Source of the DNA: Diplosphaera chodatii
Lineage: Eukaryota > Chlorophyta > Trebouxiophyceae > Prasiolales > Stichococcaceae
Assembly: GCA_032358165.1 (NCBI GenBank)
Contig: JAALGY010000019.1
Location: 1,984,001 to 2,048,000 of the forward strand
DNA length: 64,000 nucleotides
Reading direction: 5' to 3'
Positions 1-12,706 of this stretch are shown here, piece by piece (position 1 is the first letter of the stretch; each line of letters opens with the position of its first letter). The position numbers and the translations under genes were made by a program. A model generated the notes under the pieces. It had not been told where the DNA came from, did no database searches, and worked only from the letters and a program-made list of their open reading frames with translations.

Positions 1-3000
1 GAGGCCTGACCTGCTGGCAATTACACGTTGTCTGCCTCAAAGTGCTGTCAGTTTGCCGTTGTGGCTGTGACTGCTAGTGTGTGACAAGCAACAGGTGAGG
101 CGGCCACACAGCTGGCAACACTCCGATTTTCATGCTGCAATCTGTGGGTATCATGACCCCCTGAGCCAATATTGTTGCCTCGCCGGTGCGGCTTCATACC
201 TGGCGTGTAAGGGTGGTCTGCTCGTCTTTGCCCGCAGTCATGGCCATACCAGCCGGCGGCGCACTTGCAGAACCCTGACAGGCACTCGCCGCGCGCCGAG
301 CACTGCAATGCAGATCCGTGATTTGCGCCCCGGATTTGACATTTCCATAGCCAGTTGTAGCTTCTAGTCACCTTGAACCAAACGAGAAAGTCATTAGCGT
401 AAGTGGGAACCTGATTTGCGCAGGTCCGCTCAATGATCATGTCGCAGTTGCCACCCGTGAAGCCGTCCATGGTGCAAGGGCACCTGCAGGGTGCAGACAC
501 GAGGACGTGTTTCCACCCTGGTGAAACCTAGCAGCCTGCACTGTGACGTGCGATATGCTTCACCACATGGCTCACTGATATGACTGCAGAAGCGGCGACC
601 CACTTGTGCTTTGGGTCTTCGGCCTCACACCACCCCTCCGGGCCCCAAATGAGATCGTTGTCGACGCCATGCGGCTGTGGCCACCCCGGCTCATTGCCAT
701 TTTCGTCCTGCAGAACAAAATGATACAGGTGGTGCACAGACGGAATGTCTGCTGCCAGGTGTGGACAACGGTGTGTGGTTCCACTGGAACCTGAGCTGCA
801 GACTGCATGCGCCTGCTGAGCAGGATTCTGCATTGAGCCCATCAGCACATGATGAGCACACAGAGTGGCTGTGCTGATGAAAAGCAGCGGCTGGCAGGGC
901 AGTGGATGCAGTTTACATAGATACTCACGTATTTGGGCCAGCATCGGGTGGCGGGACGACCGACTCTGATGGGCGGGGTTCCTGCGACGGGAAGGAAGCT
1001 TGCCGTGTTGGCCCCAGCGACAGCCGCTGTCACGAGCAGGTGCACCGTCCAGCTGCTGCAGACGCTGAGGCTGCTGACACCAGGCATGATGTGTCTGGAA
1101 ACACATCGGCAAGGGCGGCCCACATCAGGACATCCCCAAGGTGCTGGACCCCCCTCTGATTTAAATACCTGGCGGGGAGCCCTCTGGCGCTGGGATGCGG
1201 CCCATGGTGCCGTTGCAGTAGCAGGCTCCCACCTCGTCGTCGCATATGCCTGCAGTTGGGACCAGGACGTGCTTGTAGCTTGCTGAAAGGTCTACAGCCT
1301 GCATACTGCGTACTTTGTTGGTGCAGTGAAAGTGACGCCCGCCATGTAGAGATGCCACACATGCGATCCTCGGAGGAGGGTCCACCCAGGTCTGCCCCTT
1401 TTGCCAGAGGGTCCATTTAGATTCCTGATGCATCATGAATGCCCGCAGGTATGCCGTGCAGTTTGCATGTGGTTGCACCCACACAGCCGGCATGCTGTCC
1501 TGTTCTTTTGGCTGATCATCATCACCAGCACGACCCTTTGTGCCCTGGTCCCATCGAGTCAGCATCAGACTGACTGAAGCTGAGCCCAAAGTCTTGTACG
1601 TGTTGAAACATGTCATGTAACAGCATGCTTCTGAAAGCACCTGCACAGCGTGAGGGTGTCCAGCCCTCCTCGCTGATTGGGAAGCTGCCACCTCGAGGCT
1701 CCGGCCCTGTGCTGCGAAACCTGCAAACAGGAGTGAAGCAAGTGAGCACACCAGGCAGACGCTGAGCTGCTGTCAGAGGAGTGCAATGCAAGACACGCTG
1801 CCGTGGCCAGTGACAGGTTGAGCATGTCTGCATGCGGGGCTCACCCTTTGGTGCACGGCCGGAGCTGCCGCTTCATGCACCCCTCCCCAGTCCACCCTGT
1901 TGCAGATGGAGTAAGGGGTGAGTGATGGTCACTGTGCCACACAATGTACAGCGTGTGATGTCAGGATAAGCTGGTCAGCACAAGGTCCTTCAGCAGGACC
2001 TGCCTGCGGGGCACAGGCAGTAGCCGAAATCTGCCTGGCACACGCCGACGCCATTGCAGTTGTGCGGGCAGTGCTTCGTGCCGTGCGGCTGCGGCTGCAG
2101 GCATGGAACTACAGAAGCTCGGTTCACTCACCGTTGCCAGGCCATGCATGAGCGCACTGATAGGAAGGAAGATCGCAGGTGATGTCTGTCAGGCAGCACA
2201 CGTTATGTCACCTTTGTTGGAATTGGGACCTGCATAAGGTATTTACCACACCAGTCCCCCACTGTACCGGCGCATCGCTTTGCGATCTCTGGCGGCAGAC
2301 CAGACAGATCTGCAGGCGGCGGATCTGGCACCTCGACTGTCTTGCCGGCGGTGCTGCTGTTAGAGGCAGCCTGTGTGGCGCCGTGGTCTGAAGGGCTGCT
2401 GTTGGCGCCAGCATCAGAAGCTCCGTCCGCCACAGCGTTAGCCACAGCTCTGCCAGGGTCCATGGCCGTGATGTCTGCCTCTCTGCTTCCCGCCAGCCAG
2501 CCTGCCATGCCGCTCGCAGCGCCACGAGCAACTGTGCCGTTTGTGCTGCCTGCTGCTGCACTGCTGCTGCCAGATGAGCTCCTGCGCGACCCCACCACGA
2601 CCAGAAGCTGCTGCAGCGCGGCTGCGTCTGCTTCCGACACATTACAGATGCTGCCAGGTATGCCTGCAGCTCTGTGAGGGCTGCCTGCAGCACATCAACA
2701 CCTTACATTGCTTGTGTTATATCAAACACTCCCATCCAATTTGAAAATGTCACATACTATTATGGGACGCCCCATCACTGACGACTGGCAGTCGGGGGTC
2801 ACATCGGCATCGCTGCAGTGCGGCCATATGACTGCTACAGACGCTGACCCACAACACCTGTGAAACGATTTGTTGATTCTCGTGACGCCAACTGTACCTC
2901 GGCTCTGCTGCTGTTGCTGCCTCCTGCTGCCGGCAGCCATGCTGCAGCCGCGCTGCTCAGGCCGGCAAGCGACGTGTCTGTCCAGGCCATGCTGTATCCT

Positions 3001-3122
3001 GTGGAGCCCAACGTGGATGCCACGACAGCCGCCAGGCTCGCAAGCAGGGCCAGCCTGAGAACACAGGACCCCTTGCATGTCAATGTGTGCAGCGCCTCAT
3101 GCATGTGGTGCTTCCGGATCAT
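1..3122 (-). CDS. Exostosin-like (GT47-type) type II membrane protein with EGF-like repeats, C-terminus truncated by window edge
   Basis: I read this as the N-terminal half of an exostosin-like glycosyltransferase of the algal type that carries EGF-like repeats. The first ATG (3122) gives a short basic N-terminus and one hydrophobic anchor (LRLALLASLAAVVASTLG), as expected for a Golgi type II protein. Exons resolved on the minus strand: 3122-2898, about 2683-2230, 2094-2004, 1896-1845, 1720-1641, 1249-1169, 981-929, 707-604, 483-411, 302-232. Cys-rich EGF-like pieces include CPHNCNGVGVCQADFGYC, GICDDEVGACYCNGTMG and CSARGECLSGFCKCAAGW. Phases agree through the chain except between the first two exons, where a small exon may be missing. 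Two introns appear to use GC donors (after 2004 and after 232). The catalytic GT47 domain would lie left of base 1, so enzyme activity is inferred from the family only. Another EGF-repeat surface protein is possible. Confidence 0.75.
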
Positions 3123-3842
3123 CAATGGGTCAGGTGCTCACGTTTCCAGATTGTCGCTTAGCTATTATGCATTTCACGTACTCACCAGAACCATTTGCGC
3201 CTGGATCTGGCGCTCGCACCGTCCCGACGCCATCGCATGCTCGCTGCGCATGGGCCGATCACCAGCAGGCCATCGTCAACACCATACAGGGTCTGCAGCT
3301 GTCAGGCTGTGTCATTGTTCTGTTTTATTTGTGTGCCTGTGGCAATTCTTCAGAATACTGGTGACTTCTATTTGGCATCAGACCGCAGAGTGCGCCGCTG
3401 TCATGACAGATGGCCTTGCTTCTCTATCGTAGATCAGCACCGTCATCGTCGGCTGCGCGTGAGCACTGAAAGTCTAATCTGCTGGATGTTGTCAAGGGAA
3501 TACACTATTGCACTAGCAATGTACCATCTGTACTGCACGGTTTCAGGCACAGGGCGTCTTTGCCGGCCTTCAAGTTCCGCCAGCACCGGGCTCGGTCCCT
3601 TGCACCATCGGGCGTTCAGAGTCACATTTGCACGGCCAGGCGCATGATCAGCGTGTTCGTGCTCAAGCGTGACTGCACAGGCTTTGATAGCTTGCGGCTT
3701 TCGGCTTGCAAACGTGAAGTAACTGTGATTGCTGCACACCCAGCAAAGACGAGCTCCTGTGACGTCGCCGCAGCTCGTGTATACAGCGTGTGATAAGACA
3801 AATCGTAGCACCAGCTCACATTAAACAGCAGCAGCTTGCACC
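3123..3842. other. Divergent intergenic region between the exostosin-like and ZCCHC10-like genes
   Basis: About 0.7 kb between two divergent starts, expected to hold both promoters. I see no convincing coding exon, TATA box or repeat. The ORFs in this stretch lack supporting splice sites. Confidence 0.5.
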
Positions 3843-5373
3843 ATGGCGAGCATCCTGGGCAGCGGCAGCGTGCATCACCAGGGGCGCAGGCGCATGGTGA
3901 GGGTCGTCTCATGACCCATGGCTATGACTGTTAATGTCACGCTGCGCCGCGTGCATCCATTTACTCTGCAGCTGCGCGGCCAGCTTGTCGGTACCTTGGC
4001 TGCGCAGCAGCTGCTTGCTGCTGTGCACGCCACCAGCGGCGCTGGTGGCGGCGGCAGCTGGTTGTTCTGGGACACCAAGTTTGGTATCACCGCCTTGACG
4101 CACTTTGCGCTGCTGCAGGCGCCGAGCCTGGGGGGCGGCAACGCGGGCGTGGTGTGCCAGCGGTGCCTGCAGACGGGGCACTGGACGTACGAGTGCAAGA
4201 ACGCGCCGGTGTACAAGGCGCGGCCTACCCGCACCCAGCAGCTCATGCAGCCCAAGGTAGGTGAAAGTAATGTAATCATTTTGATCTTTTTTTCGTATAC
4301 AATCACAGTTTAGTGTACAAGAGATTCACTTGTTGGCAACCCACGAGCTCACCAATCAATCAACTTGATTGGAGGGGCGTGGAGGTCTCACATCCATGGA
4401 CTTGGTTGTACGCTGCACTGCAAAGCACAGTGCACAGACCCATGTGCACATATTCATAGAAGGCGCGGTGCTTTGTCTGGCTGGCGCTGGCGGTCCAGAG
4501 GACTTGCACCTGCAGTGATACAGTAGCAGTGGTGTTGCATAACATGTGGCACGCCACCATAGCGACGCATGCACGCAAGCTATACCTGCTTTGACCATGT
4601 CATAAAGGCACCTGCAGACATGTATCATGGCTGCCGCCTGGCTATGGGTAGCATGCCCCGTCGTGCCAGACCAAAGGGACCCATGCATTTGCTGGATACG
4701 GGTCTCTTGCGCCCTGCAGAAGAACCAGCGGTATCTGGACCCCTCAGAGTTGCTGCCGGAGCCGGAAGCAGCCGGCAACTTCCTGCAGCGCGTGCCGGCG
4801 GCGAAGCCCGCGGCGGCGCCCAAGGGCGAGAAGGGCAGCAGGAAGCGCAAGAAGGCCAAATCCTCCTCGTCATCCGGCAGCAGGTGCTGCGACCAGTCTG
4901 CACATGTGTCGTGCGCCAGTACAGAGCCATCCGCAATCATAATTCGCTATCACCCCACAACCATTCTGTGACTCTGGATATCCATGGTCTCCTTTGTGAT
5001 GCATGCACCGTGGTGGCTGTATTGCCGTCAGTCATCATCATACATGTACCGTGTCCCGCGATGCAGTTCCAGCAGCGACGACAGCAGCAGCAGCTCGAGC
5101 TCGAGCAGCAGCTCCGACTCCGACTCGAGCAGCAGCAGCGACAGCGACAGCAGTACCTCCAGCGGCTCGGGGTCTGGCAGCAGCGGCAGCAGCAGCTCCG
5201 ACTCCGACAGCAGCAGGTAGGCGCTGAAGGCTGCTCGTCATGCCTGCCGCATCTGCACACGTGTGCCTCCATGCATCAGGCACCGTGCTGTGCCCAGGCT
5301 CTCGATGGGGCCTCAGCCCTGACACCTGCACCAAACCACCTGTTACACTGCTCCGCAGCTCCGGTTCGGGATC

Positions 5374-5410
<37 letters not shown>

Positions 5411-6580
5411 TCCAGCAGCGACAGCAGCAGCTCGTCGGACTCAGGGTCGGACTCGAACTCGGATGGTAGCGGCAGCGGCGACAGCCAGCCGAGGGCCAAG
5501 GCCAAGGCGCAAGGTGGTGCGACCCTGCACTGGCAGCCAACAACAGGACTCACGATGAGATGAGGCCGTCATGCGCAGCATCCTGGCAGTCCGCCGCCTG
5601 GGCTGTCTGCACCGGCGTCGAGTCCGCAGCTGACAACCCGCTGCTGCGCAGGCCGAGTGCGGGCGCCCCGCGCACACGGCGGCGGGAAGGCTGCGGAACG
5701 CGGGGCCAGGAAAGAGGAGGGCGCACATGAAGCGGCAGGCAGGGCGGCATCGCCGCCCGTGCCCAAGTCGCGGCGCGAGAGGCCGGCAGCTTCAGGTGAC
5801 ATGGTGGTGACACCAGATAGTGTGGGCGGCATGACCACAGGGTATTACGAGTGGGGGTAACCCAGCCGTTGCCCCACATGCAGATTCCCTCCTGAATGAT
5901 CTATGTTCCTCATAGACTGTAAGAGCATCTGGCAGCCTCGCCGTAACCCCAGTAATTCAACCCGATGATCCTCACTGCAGATGCCGGCGGCAGACAGGGC
6001 AGCCCTGTAGCTAATGGCACCCATCACCACAACGATGGGCACGTGTCTGGCGGCACAGCAGCGCGCGCTGACCAGCGTGGCAGCCCAGGACGCGAGGAGC
6101 GCCCGCCCCGTGAGGATTCTAGGCATAGCCACGGGGACCGCAGCCCGGCGGGTCGTGCCAAGGCCTCGCCGTCCCCAGAGGACCTGCGCGAGGTGGGGAG
6201 GTCTGGAATTTCAAGGGTTTTGGGTGACAACTAATGATGCTGATGCTGCTGCTGCAGATGTGCACTGTAAAGCTGCAGCTCCAACTGCCTTGGTCCTTGC
6301 AGGCATGCTTGGTCTTTTCAGGGGCTGAACGTCAGCAACACTTGCATGAGTGCAGGGCCGCAACGTTTCCTACTGCTTGATTCCGTCACCAAAGCCCTCC
6401 CATTGTTTCTCGCAGGTGCTGCGGCGGCGCAGGCGCGGCAGCCGCGACCGCACGACGGGGCGGCCCCTGAAGCGGCGCCGCAGCCGCAGCGCCTCTGGGT
6501 CTCCACCGCCTGAAGACGCCGGTCCAGTGGCTGCTGCTGCGGGTGCGGCAGACACGGATGACCGCTGGGGCATGGAGTGA
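3843..6580 (+). CDS. ZCCHC10-like zinc-knuckle protein with Ser/Asp-rich and RS-like tail
   Basis: Eight exons join with perfect phase agreement into a 393-residue protein: 3843-3896, 4119-4256, 4720-4883, 5067-5216, 5359-5513, 5652-5795, 5981-6192, 6416-6580. Near the N-terminus is one CCHC zinc knuckle, CQRCLQTGHWTYEC (C31, C34, H39, C44). It is followed by a short basic stretch and a long acidic Ser/Asp tract (roughly residues 115-210), as in animal ZCCHC10. The last third is rich in Arg, Ser and Pro, with SRHSHGDRSPAGR and RRRSRSASGSPPPE, resembling splicing-factor RS regions. The knuckle suggests RNA binding; a nuclear role in RNA processing is inference. The Ser tract comes from AGC/TCG runs at 5070-5215 and 5365-5470. 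The knuckle-plus-Ser-rich layout makes the family call firm, but function is unknown even in animals. Confidence 0.88.
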
Positions 6581-7050
6581 GCACCATGGCATCACGCGCA
6601 AGCTGCGTCATGATGTGGCATCAATACTCTGGCTGGGGTGGTGTCGGCACTACGTTACCTGAGCAGTGGATCGCATCACATCCGCTGCTTCAAAGTGCGA
6701 ACGTCCATTGGGAGTGGTAACAAGTTGGTGACGATGTGCCATCCAGACAACACATCTGCCTTGGCTCCTGCGTAGTTTCCTTCCGAGAGTAAATCTTCCA
6801 ACACGTGGCCGTTTGTCGATTTCTGAAGCGCCACAAACATCGGCTCAGACATCAAATCAAACAATGCTCAGCAGCGGCCAGGCGCGGTGTGCAAGACTGC
6901 CTGCCACAGTCTGGTTTACAAGTCAGCTGGTCTGACCCTGCCAATACATATGCGCCCCAGCACAGTGTGGCCAGTGATATTCATGCAGACATATGCCGCA
7001 GACGTGAGTTGTCCGCTTGCTGCATCTTCTGAGCCCTAGGGTATGGCGTT
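6581..7050. other. Convergent intergenic region
   Basis: Space between the ends of the ZCCHC10-like and EF-G genes, expected to hold both 3' UTRs. A 62-codon minus ORF at 6676-6864 has no family resemblance or splice support and I do not call it. Confidence 0.5.
6916..6920 (-). promoter_or_regulatory. Candidate TGTAA polyadenylation signal for EF-G
   Basis: On the minus strand TGTAA lies about 130 bases beyond the EF-G stop. TGTAA is the usual algal poly(A) signal, but a 5-base match is weak evidence by itself. Confidence 0.3.
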
Positions 7051-9402
7051 CTAGGCGGCACCCGCTGTGGCGCCGGTCTTCTCTGCCACAATGCTCTTCT
7101 GGATCTGGGGCGGCACGACATCGTACTTCTCCAGCTGCATGCTGTACTGCGCGCGGCCCTTGGTCATGCCCCGCAGGTTGGACACATACTGGAACATCTC
7201 GCTCAGCGGCACGCTTGCCTTGATGAGCTTCATGTTGGCTGGCTTGTCGATGAACTCGCCGACCATGCCGCGCCGGGAGTTGAGGTCGCCGATGACGTCG
7301 CCCATGTGCTCCTCTGGCGTGTTCACCTCCACCTTCATGACGGGCTCCAGCAGCTGCACGCCGCACTTGGGCATGGCGTTGCGGAACGCCTGGCGCGCGG
7401 CGATCTGGAACGCCAGCACGCTGGAGTCCACGTCGTGGTAGCTGCCGTCCAGCAGCGTGGCGCGGATGTCCACCACCGGGAAGCCCGCCAGGCTGCCGCT
7501 GCTCATCATCTCCTCCAGCCCCTTGGTGACGCCGGGGATGTACTCCTTGGGCACGGCGCCGCCCTTGATCTCGGAGATGAACTCGAAGCCGGTGCCGGGC
7601 TCCGCGGGCTCGAACTTCACGGTGATCTCGGCGAACTGGCCGCTGCCGCCCGACTGCTTCTTGTGCGTGTACTTGATCTCCGCGGGCCGCGAGATGCTCT
7701 CCCGGTAGTTCACCTGGGGGGCGCCGACCTTGCAGTCCACGTTGAACTCGCGCTTGAGGCGGTCCACGATGATGTCCAGGTGCAGCTCGCCCATGCCCTC
7801 GATCACCGTCTGGTTGTTCTCCTCGTCGCGCTGGTGGTGGAAGGAGGGGTCCTCCTGCCCCAGCTTGTGCAGCCCGTTGCCCAGCTTCTCCAGGTCCGCC
7901 TTGGTCGCCGGCTCGATGGCGACCTTGATGACGGGGTCGGGGAACTCCATGCGCTCCAGCACGATGGGCGCCTTCTCGTCGCACAGCGTGTCGCCGGTGG
8001 TCACGTCCTTCAGGCCCGCGATGGCCACGATGTCGCCAGTGCGCGCATGCGTGATGTCCTGCCGGTCGTTGGAGTGCATCTCCATCATGCGCCCCACGCG
8101 CTCCTTGCTACCCTTGCTGGAGCACAGCGCATAGCCGCCCGTCGACAGCTGGCCGCTGTACACGCGGCAGAAGGTGAGGGTGCCGACGTATTTGTCCGCC
8201 ATGATCTTGAAGGCCAGCGCCGAGAAGGGCTCCTCGTCGGCTGGTTTCCGGGTCATCGGCGTGTCAGGGTCGTCCACCGCAGAGCCCTTCATTGGTGGCA
8301 CATCCAGCGGCGAGGGCAGGTAGCTAGTGACGGCGTCCAGCAGCGGCTGCACGCCCTTGTTCTTGAAGGCGGACCCGCACAGCACGGGGACGAAGGCGCC
8401 GTTGTTGGTGCCCTTCCGGATCAGGCTGCGCAGCGTCGCCTCATCCGGGATCTCGCCCTCCAGGTACATCTCCATCGCCGCGTCGTCCTGCTCCACGGCC
8501 AGCTCCACCAGCTTCTCGCGGTACTCCGCCGCCTGGTCCGCCATGTCCGCCGGGATGTCGCCGATCTGGAAGGTGGCACCCAACTCCTCACCGTCCCAGG
8601 TGATGGCCTTGTCGGCCACCAGGTCGATGACACCCTGGAACCTGTCCTCGGCGCCGATCGGCAGCGTGCACACCAGCGGCGTCGCGCCCAGGTTGGACAC
8701 GATCATGTCCACGGTGCGGAAGAAGTTGGCGCCCATGCGGTCCATCTTGTTGACGAAGCAGATGCGCGGCACCCCGTACTTGTCTGCCTGCCGCCACACG
8801 GTCTCCGACTGTGGCTCGACTCCGGCGACGCTGTCAAACAACGCCACTGCGCCATCCAGCACCCGCAGGGCACGCTCCACCTCCAGCGTGAAGTCCACGT
8901 GACCAGGCGTGTCGATGATGTTGATGCAGTGCTCCTTCCAGAAGCAGGTCGTGGCAGCGGATGTGATTGTGATACCCCGCTCCCGCTCCTGCACCATCCA
9001 GTCCATTGTGGCCGCACCCTCGTGCACCTCGCCAATCTTGTAGCTCTTGCCCGTGTAGTACAGGACGCGCTCTGTGCATGTCGTCTTGCCCGCGTCGATG
9101 TGGGCCATGATACCGATGTTCCGGTACCGTTCAAGCGGGATGAGCCGCTTGCTGGTGTCTTTCGACTCAGCGGCGCGGACTTGCAGCTGGCCGCGGCTGG
9201 TGGTGGGACGGCTGCTGATGATGGCCCCCAGGCCCTGCACCTGTGCTGTCTGCAGGCCACACTGTCGGAGCCCAACGAATGCAGGCAGTGCTGTGCTGTG
9301 GCGTCCGCAACTGGCTGTAGGCACCATGGCCGCTGTTGCGCGTCTGCATGGTGCCCTGCACTGCGCTGGCGCAGTCTGCGCGCCCAGCAGGGCGGCCTGC
9401 AT
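7051..9402 (-). CDS. fusA: Chloroplast translation elongation factor G (EF-G), intronless
   Basis: A single uninterrupted frame encodes a 783-residue translational GTPase that moves tRNAs and mRNA through the plastid ribosome. The ATG at 9402 gives a basic, Ser/Ala-rich presequence of about 85 residues ending near [10 protein letters not shown], a likely chloroplast transit peptide. The enzyme then starts at [16 protein letters not shown] (P-loop). Other GTPase motifs are [10 protein letters not shown] (G2), DTPGHVDF (G3) and NKMD (G4). Domains II to V follow, including the domain IV segment [10 protein letters not shown], and the protein ends [14 protein letters not shown]. The presequence and bacterial-type sequence favour the plastid factor (SCO1/cpEFG type) over the mitochondrial one. 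The frame also opens further upstream to 9489 without an ATG. Having no introns is unusual beside intron-dense neighbours. Confidence 0.95.
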   Translation of the reverse strand: MQAALLGAQTAPAQCRAPCRRATAAMVPTASCGRHSTALPAFVGLRQCGLQTAQVQGLGAIISSRPTTSRGQLQVRAAESKDTSKRLIPLERYRNIGIMAHIDAGKTTCTERVLYYTGKSYKIGEVHEGAATMDWMVQERERGITITSAATTCFWKEHCINIIDTPGHVDFTLEVERALRVLDGAVALFDSVAGVEPQSETVWRQADKYGVPRICFVNKMDRMGANFFRTVDMIVSNLGATPLVCTLPIGAEDRFQGVIDLVADKAITWDGEELGATFQIGDIPADMADQAAEYREKLVELAVEQDDAAMEMYLEGEIPDEATLRSLIRKGTNNGAFVPVLCGSAFKNKGVQPLLDAVTSYLPSPLDVPPMKGSAVDDPDTPMTRKPADEEPFSALAFKIMADKYVGTLTFCRVYSGQLSTGGYALCSSKGSKERVGRMMEMHSNDRQDITHARTGDIVAIAGLKDVTTGDTLCDEKAPIVLERMEFPDPVIKVAIEPATKADLEKLGNGLHKLGQEDPSFHHQRDEENNQTVIEGMGELHLDIIVDRLKREFNVDCKVGAPQVNYRESISRPAEIKYTHKKQSGGSGQFAEITVKFEPAEPGTGFEFISEIKGGAVPKEYIPGVTKGLEEMMSSGSLAGFPVVDIRATLLDGSYHDVDSSVLAFQIAARQAFRNAMPKCGVQLLEPVMKVEVNTPEEHMGDVIGDLNSRRGMVGEFIDKPANMKLIKASVPLSEMFQYVSNLRGMTKGRAQYSMQLEKYDVVPPQIQKSIVAEKTGATAGAA

Positions 9403-9917
9403 GGCTGCAATCGCTGTCTGAGAACACTCTTTCTGGTTACTAGAGCGGGCGCCGGCTGTCACTCGATATGTTCGTCGGTTGCTAATCACTTGGTATGGCC
9501 AATCGAGTCAATCTTGCAAAGGGCTCGCCGCTGGACACATGCAGCCTAGCCTTGTCTGACGGCCCTGCATGCCAAACTCGAGACGACAGTGGCGGCACGT
9601 CAGCAACTCAAACCCTAAATCTACTGCTGCAGCTCTGAAGCCGCCCTGCGGTGAAGACCACTCTCTCTTGTGACTCCTGCAGCTGCAACATCCTGCAGGG
9701 ACAACGAGCGCTGCATCCTGCGTTGGCAAGTACGCTGGCAAGCATAATACTGAAACATATTGCACGGATGCCCTGTGGTCGGCAGCTTCATCATACTGAG
9801 CTGACCACTGGCGAAGCGTAGCACCGTACCCAGTGGCTGGTCAGCAGGGCGCTGTGGAGTTGCTCATAAGAGACAGACGGCTTCCTCGACACTGGCGTCA
9901 CGCACGAACTGGCACAG
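9403..9917. other. Divergent intergenic region between EF-G and LarB-like genes
   Basis: About 0.5 kb likely carrying both promoters and 5' UTRs. I see no gene or repeat here. Confidence 0.5.
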
Positions 9918-12706
9918 ATGCTCAGATCCGCGCAGGTTGGGCAGCAGCACCCCGCCAACTGGGTCATCAGCACATCCGTCAGTCGGCCCCATACACCGCG
10001 CACTTGGCATCGGCCAGCGCCGCAGCTCATCGCGGCCGCAGCCAGCAGCAATGGCAACGGCTCAGGTAACGCTCGCCACCGCAGATCGCGGCCACCAGTG
10101 CTGGTCTGGGTTTCGGAAGCCTGGTGTGGCTATTCGCCAAGCCGAGGTCCAACTTACTGTGACGTCCTTCCTGTACGTGTCGCGGCATCCGTGCATTTGG
10201 CGGAGCAATGCAGAGCTTCAATGTGATGGGGGTCGTGCACATGCTGTGGGTATTGCCATGGCGCAGCATCTGCCACTGCGGCAGTGCATTACTCTGCAAT
10301 CGCAGTCGGCCAGTGTTGAGCACTTGCAGCTGGTATTGTATGGCTACAGCCGGGGGGCACGTCGACCAGTAGTCCATCAGCTGTATCTGGGTCATGAAAA
10401 TCATTGGGTAATGTGACATCAACTTTGCACTTATCGGCAGGCGCACAGAACGGCATGGCGCCAGACCCGAAGCTGACCGCGTTCCTGGCGGAGGTTGCGC
10501 ACGGCCGCATCCGCCCTGACGATGCGGCCCGGCAGCTGAACAGCCTGGTCGCCTCCGCACAGCCGACAGGCGACTTTGCAGCCACCGACCTGACCAGGTA
10601 TGATGATGGACGCATCGGAGCATATACAATGAGCAAGTGTACCAGGTCTCGTCATGAGACATGCAGGTAGTGCTGCACGTTTTCCGAAGCACACTCTGTG
10701 TCTTCGCACTATACACCTGCAGTGGTCATCCCAACATATGGTGCCCCCGCAGGCGCGAGCGGACAGGGTTTCCGGAGGTGGTGTGGGGCCCGGGCAAGAC
10801 GCCGCTGCAGATCGCGACCATCATGCGCAAGCTGGCGGAGCAGGACCAGCTCGCAGTCGCCTCACGCATCGAGCCTGAGGTGACTCCCGCTTCAGCTGCC
10901 CATGAGTGAACATGTGCTGCTGCCGGCATCAGTGTGCATTGGCATGACGTCCACTGCATATAGGCAGACGGCAACGTTGACCTTCACGTGTATTCTGGCT
11001 TTGTAGGTGGCTCAGGAGGTGCAGGAGATGCTTGCATACCAGGACATGCAGTACATTGAGCAGGTGAGCTCAACCCTACACCGAAGCACGAGAAACACCC
11101 ACTTCCTTGCCGGCAATCCGTCATGGACCTGCAACACATCAGCAAAGACCTCAAGGCCCGGCACACATGTTGTTCGCTGTGCTGACACCCAGTGCGCACG
11201 TCGCCAACGGCATGATCGGGCACCTCGTGCCGCCATTGTTCGCGACCGTGGCACGGCCTCGTGTGCCTCCAGGCGCGCATGCTGGTGCTGCGGCCGGACA
11301 GCGGGCAGCGGCCGCCGCGGCTGGCGGGCACGGTGGCGGTGCTGACCGCCGGCACGGGCGACGCCTTTGTGGCGGAGGAGTGCCGCCGCACCGCCGAGCT
11401 CATGGGCTGCTACACGTTCCGGCTGCAGGCGCGGCCGCCCTGCGCTGCCCTCATCCGCTGTAGGGACCAGGCTGATCACTGGTCGCTGCCAGCCGTCATC
11501 TCTAGCATGACACGCTCTACAGTGACAACCCAGCGCAGCCTGGCACTTCCACCTACAAGGTGGAGCTTTGCACTGCAGCAGCAGCCTGACAGGGAGGCAG
11601 CCCAATGCAGGAGCAGCTGTCATGACGTCAGCAGCTCCTAGTAGATCCAACGCTTCACACATTTGGCCGCTGTGCACCTCAACAGGGTGTTCTGCTGCAG
11701 GACCTGGGCATCGACAACGGGCTGGCGCGCATCGTGCAGAACCTGCCGGCTGTGCGTGCCGCGGACGTCGTGATCGTCATCTCCGGCATGGACGGCAGCC
11801 TGCCCTCTGCCATCGCCGGCCTAGTGGACAGCCCGGTGGTGCGCCTCAGCATATTACTGCTGCCCGCACCAGTGCACCCCTTCAAAACATTGCATCTCAC
11901 CTTGCTCGCCCTACACTTGTCCGTGTACGCAGCCCATTGTGGCAGCCTTTGGCTGGGGTCCACCGTGCGCAGCCACACCATGCTGGGGACTGTCACGAAA
12001 GCACGGTGGCAGCCCTGCCGCCTGATTGACGTACCTGAGGAAAGACTGACTGTGGGTGCTTGCGGGGCTGCAGATCGCGGTGCCTACGAGTGTGGGGTAT
12101 GGCGCGGCGCTGGGCGGCATCAGCCCGCTGCTGAGCGCCCTCACGGCCGGCGCCCCAGGCGTCGCCACCGTCAACATCGACAACGGCTTCGGCGGTGGGT
12201 GGTTGGGTGCCAAAACATATGCAGAGTGTGTCAGCTACCGACCGGCTCGATGCAAGGTTGCCGGCGGCAGCCAGCTGGATCTGCAACGCTGCTGTGCCTC
12301 GGGCTTTGCTTTTGCCAACTCGGTCTGCGCTTGCTGCTTTGCGCGATGATGGCAGCCACCCTGCTGGCGGCAATCACGAGGGATGTTTAGCCATGAGATG
12401 GGCGCCAGGGCCTTGACATGGTGTCAGTAGTACCGGACATGTGTGTCTGAGGCGTGCACTGTGCTCCACACTGCAGCGGCGATGCTGGCGGCGCGCATTT
12501 TGCGGACGGCAGGCAAGATTGCGGACAAGGTGGCGCCAGCACGTGCAGTCACGATGCATGCGGTGGCCCAAGGAGTTCCGCCGGTCCCGCCGGAATCACA
12601 GCCGCAGCAGCAGCAATTGCAGCAGGGCCAGGGGATGGGCACCTTTGATCCAGCCATAATGGGGGCTGCTATGATGCCCATGCTCGACTCCATGCATGTT
12701 GGCTGA
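9918..12706 (+). CDS. LarB-like protein (NCAIR mutase-related), likely plastid-targeted
   Basis: Eight exons give a 377-residue protein: 9918-10065, 10441-10597, 10753-10879, 11007-11063, 11273-11428, 11701-11838, 12074-12194, 12477-12706. The first about 50 residues are basic and Ser/Ala-rich, like a chloroplast transit peptide. The LarB/PurE-like core contains [41 protein letters not shown] and [14 protein letters not shown] in the expected order. In bacteria LarB carboxylates and hydrolyses nicotinic acid adenine dinucleotide in nickel-pincer nucleotide synthesis; older annotation calls relatives circadian phase modifier CpmA or AIR carboxylase-like. The plastid role here is unknown. The C-terminal about 45 residues are Gln/Met/Pro-rich. 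Intron 5 has no usable GT donor; joining 11428 to 11701 needs a GC donor but restores the family sequence in phase. Confidence 0.85.

Noticed and set aside
6676..6864. 62-codon minus ORF between ZCCHC10-like and EF-G
   Set aside because: Short, lies in a convergent 3' UTR region and matches nothing I know.
7306..9549. 747-codon plus-strand ORF opposite EF-G
   Set aside because: Shadow frame of a GC-rich, highly conserved minus-strand gene; composition (His, Arg, Val) is typical of antisense to EF-G.
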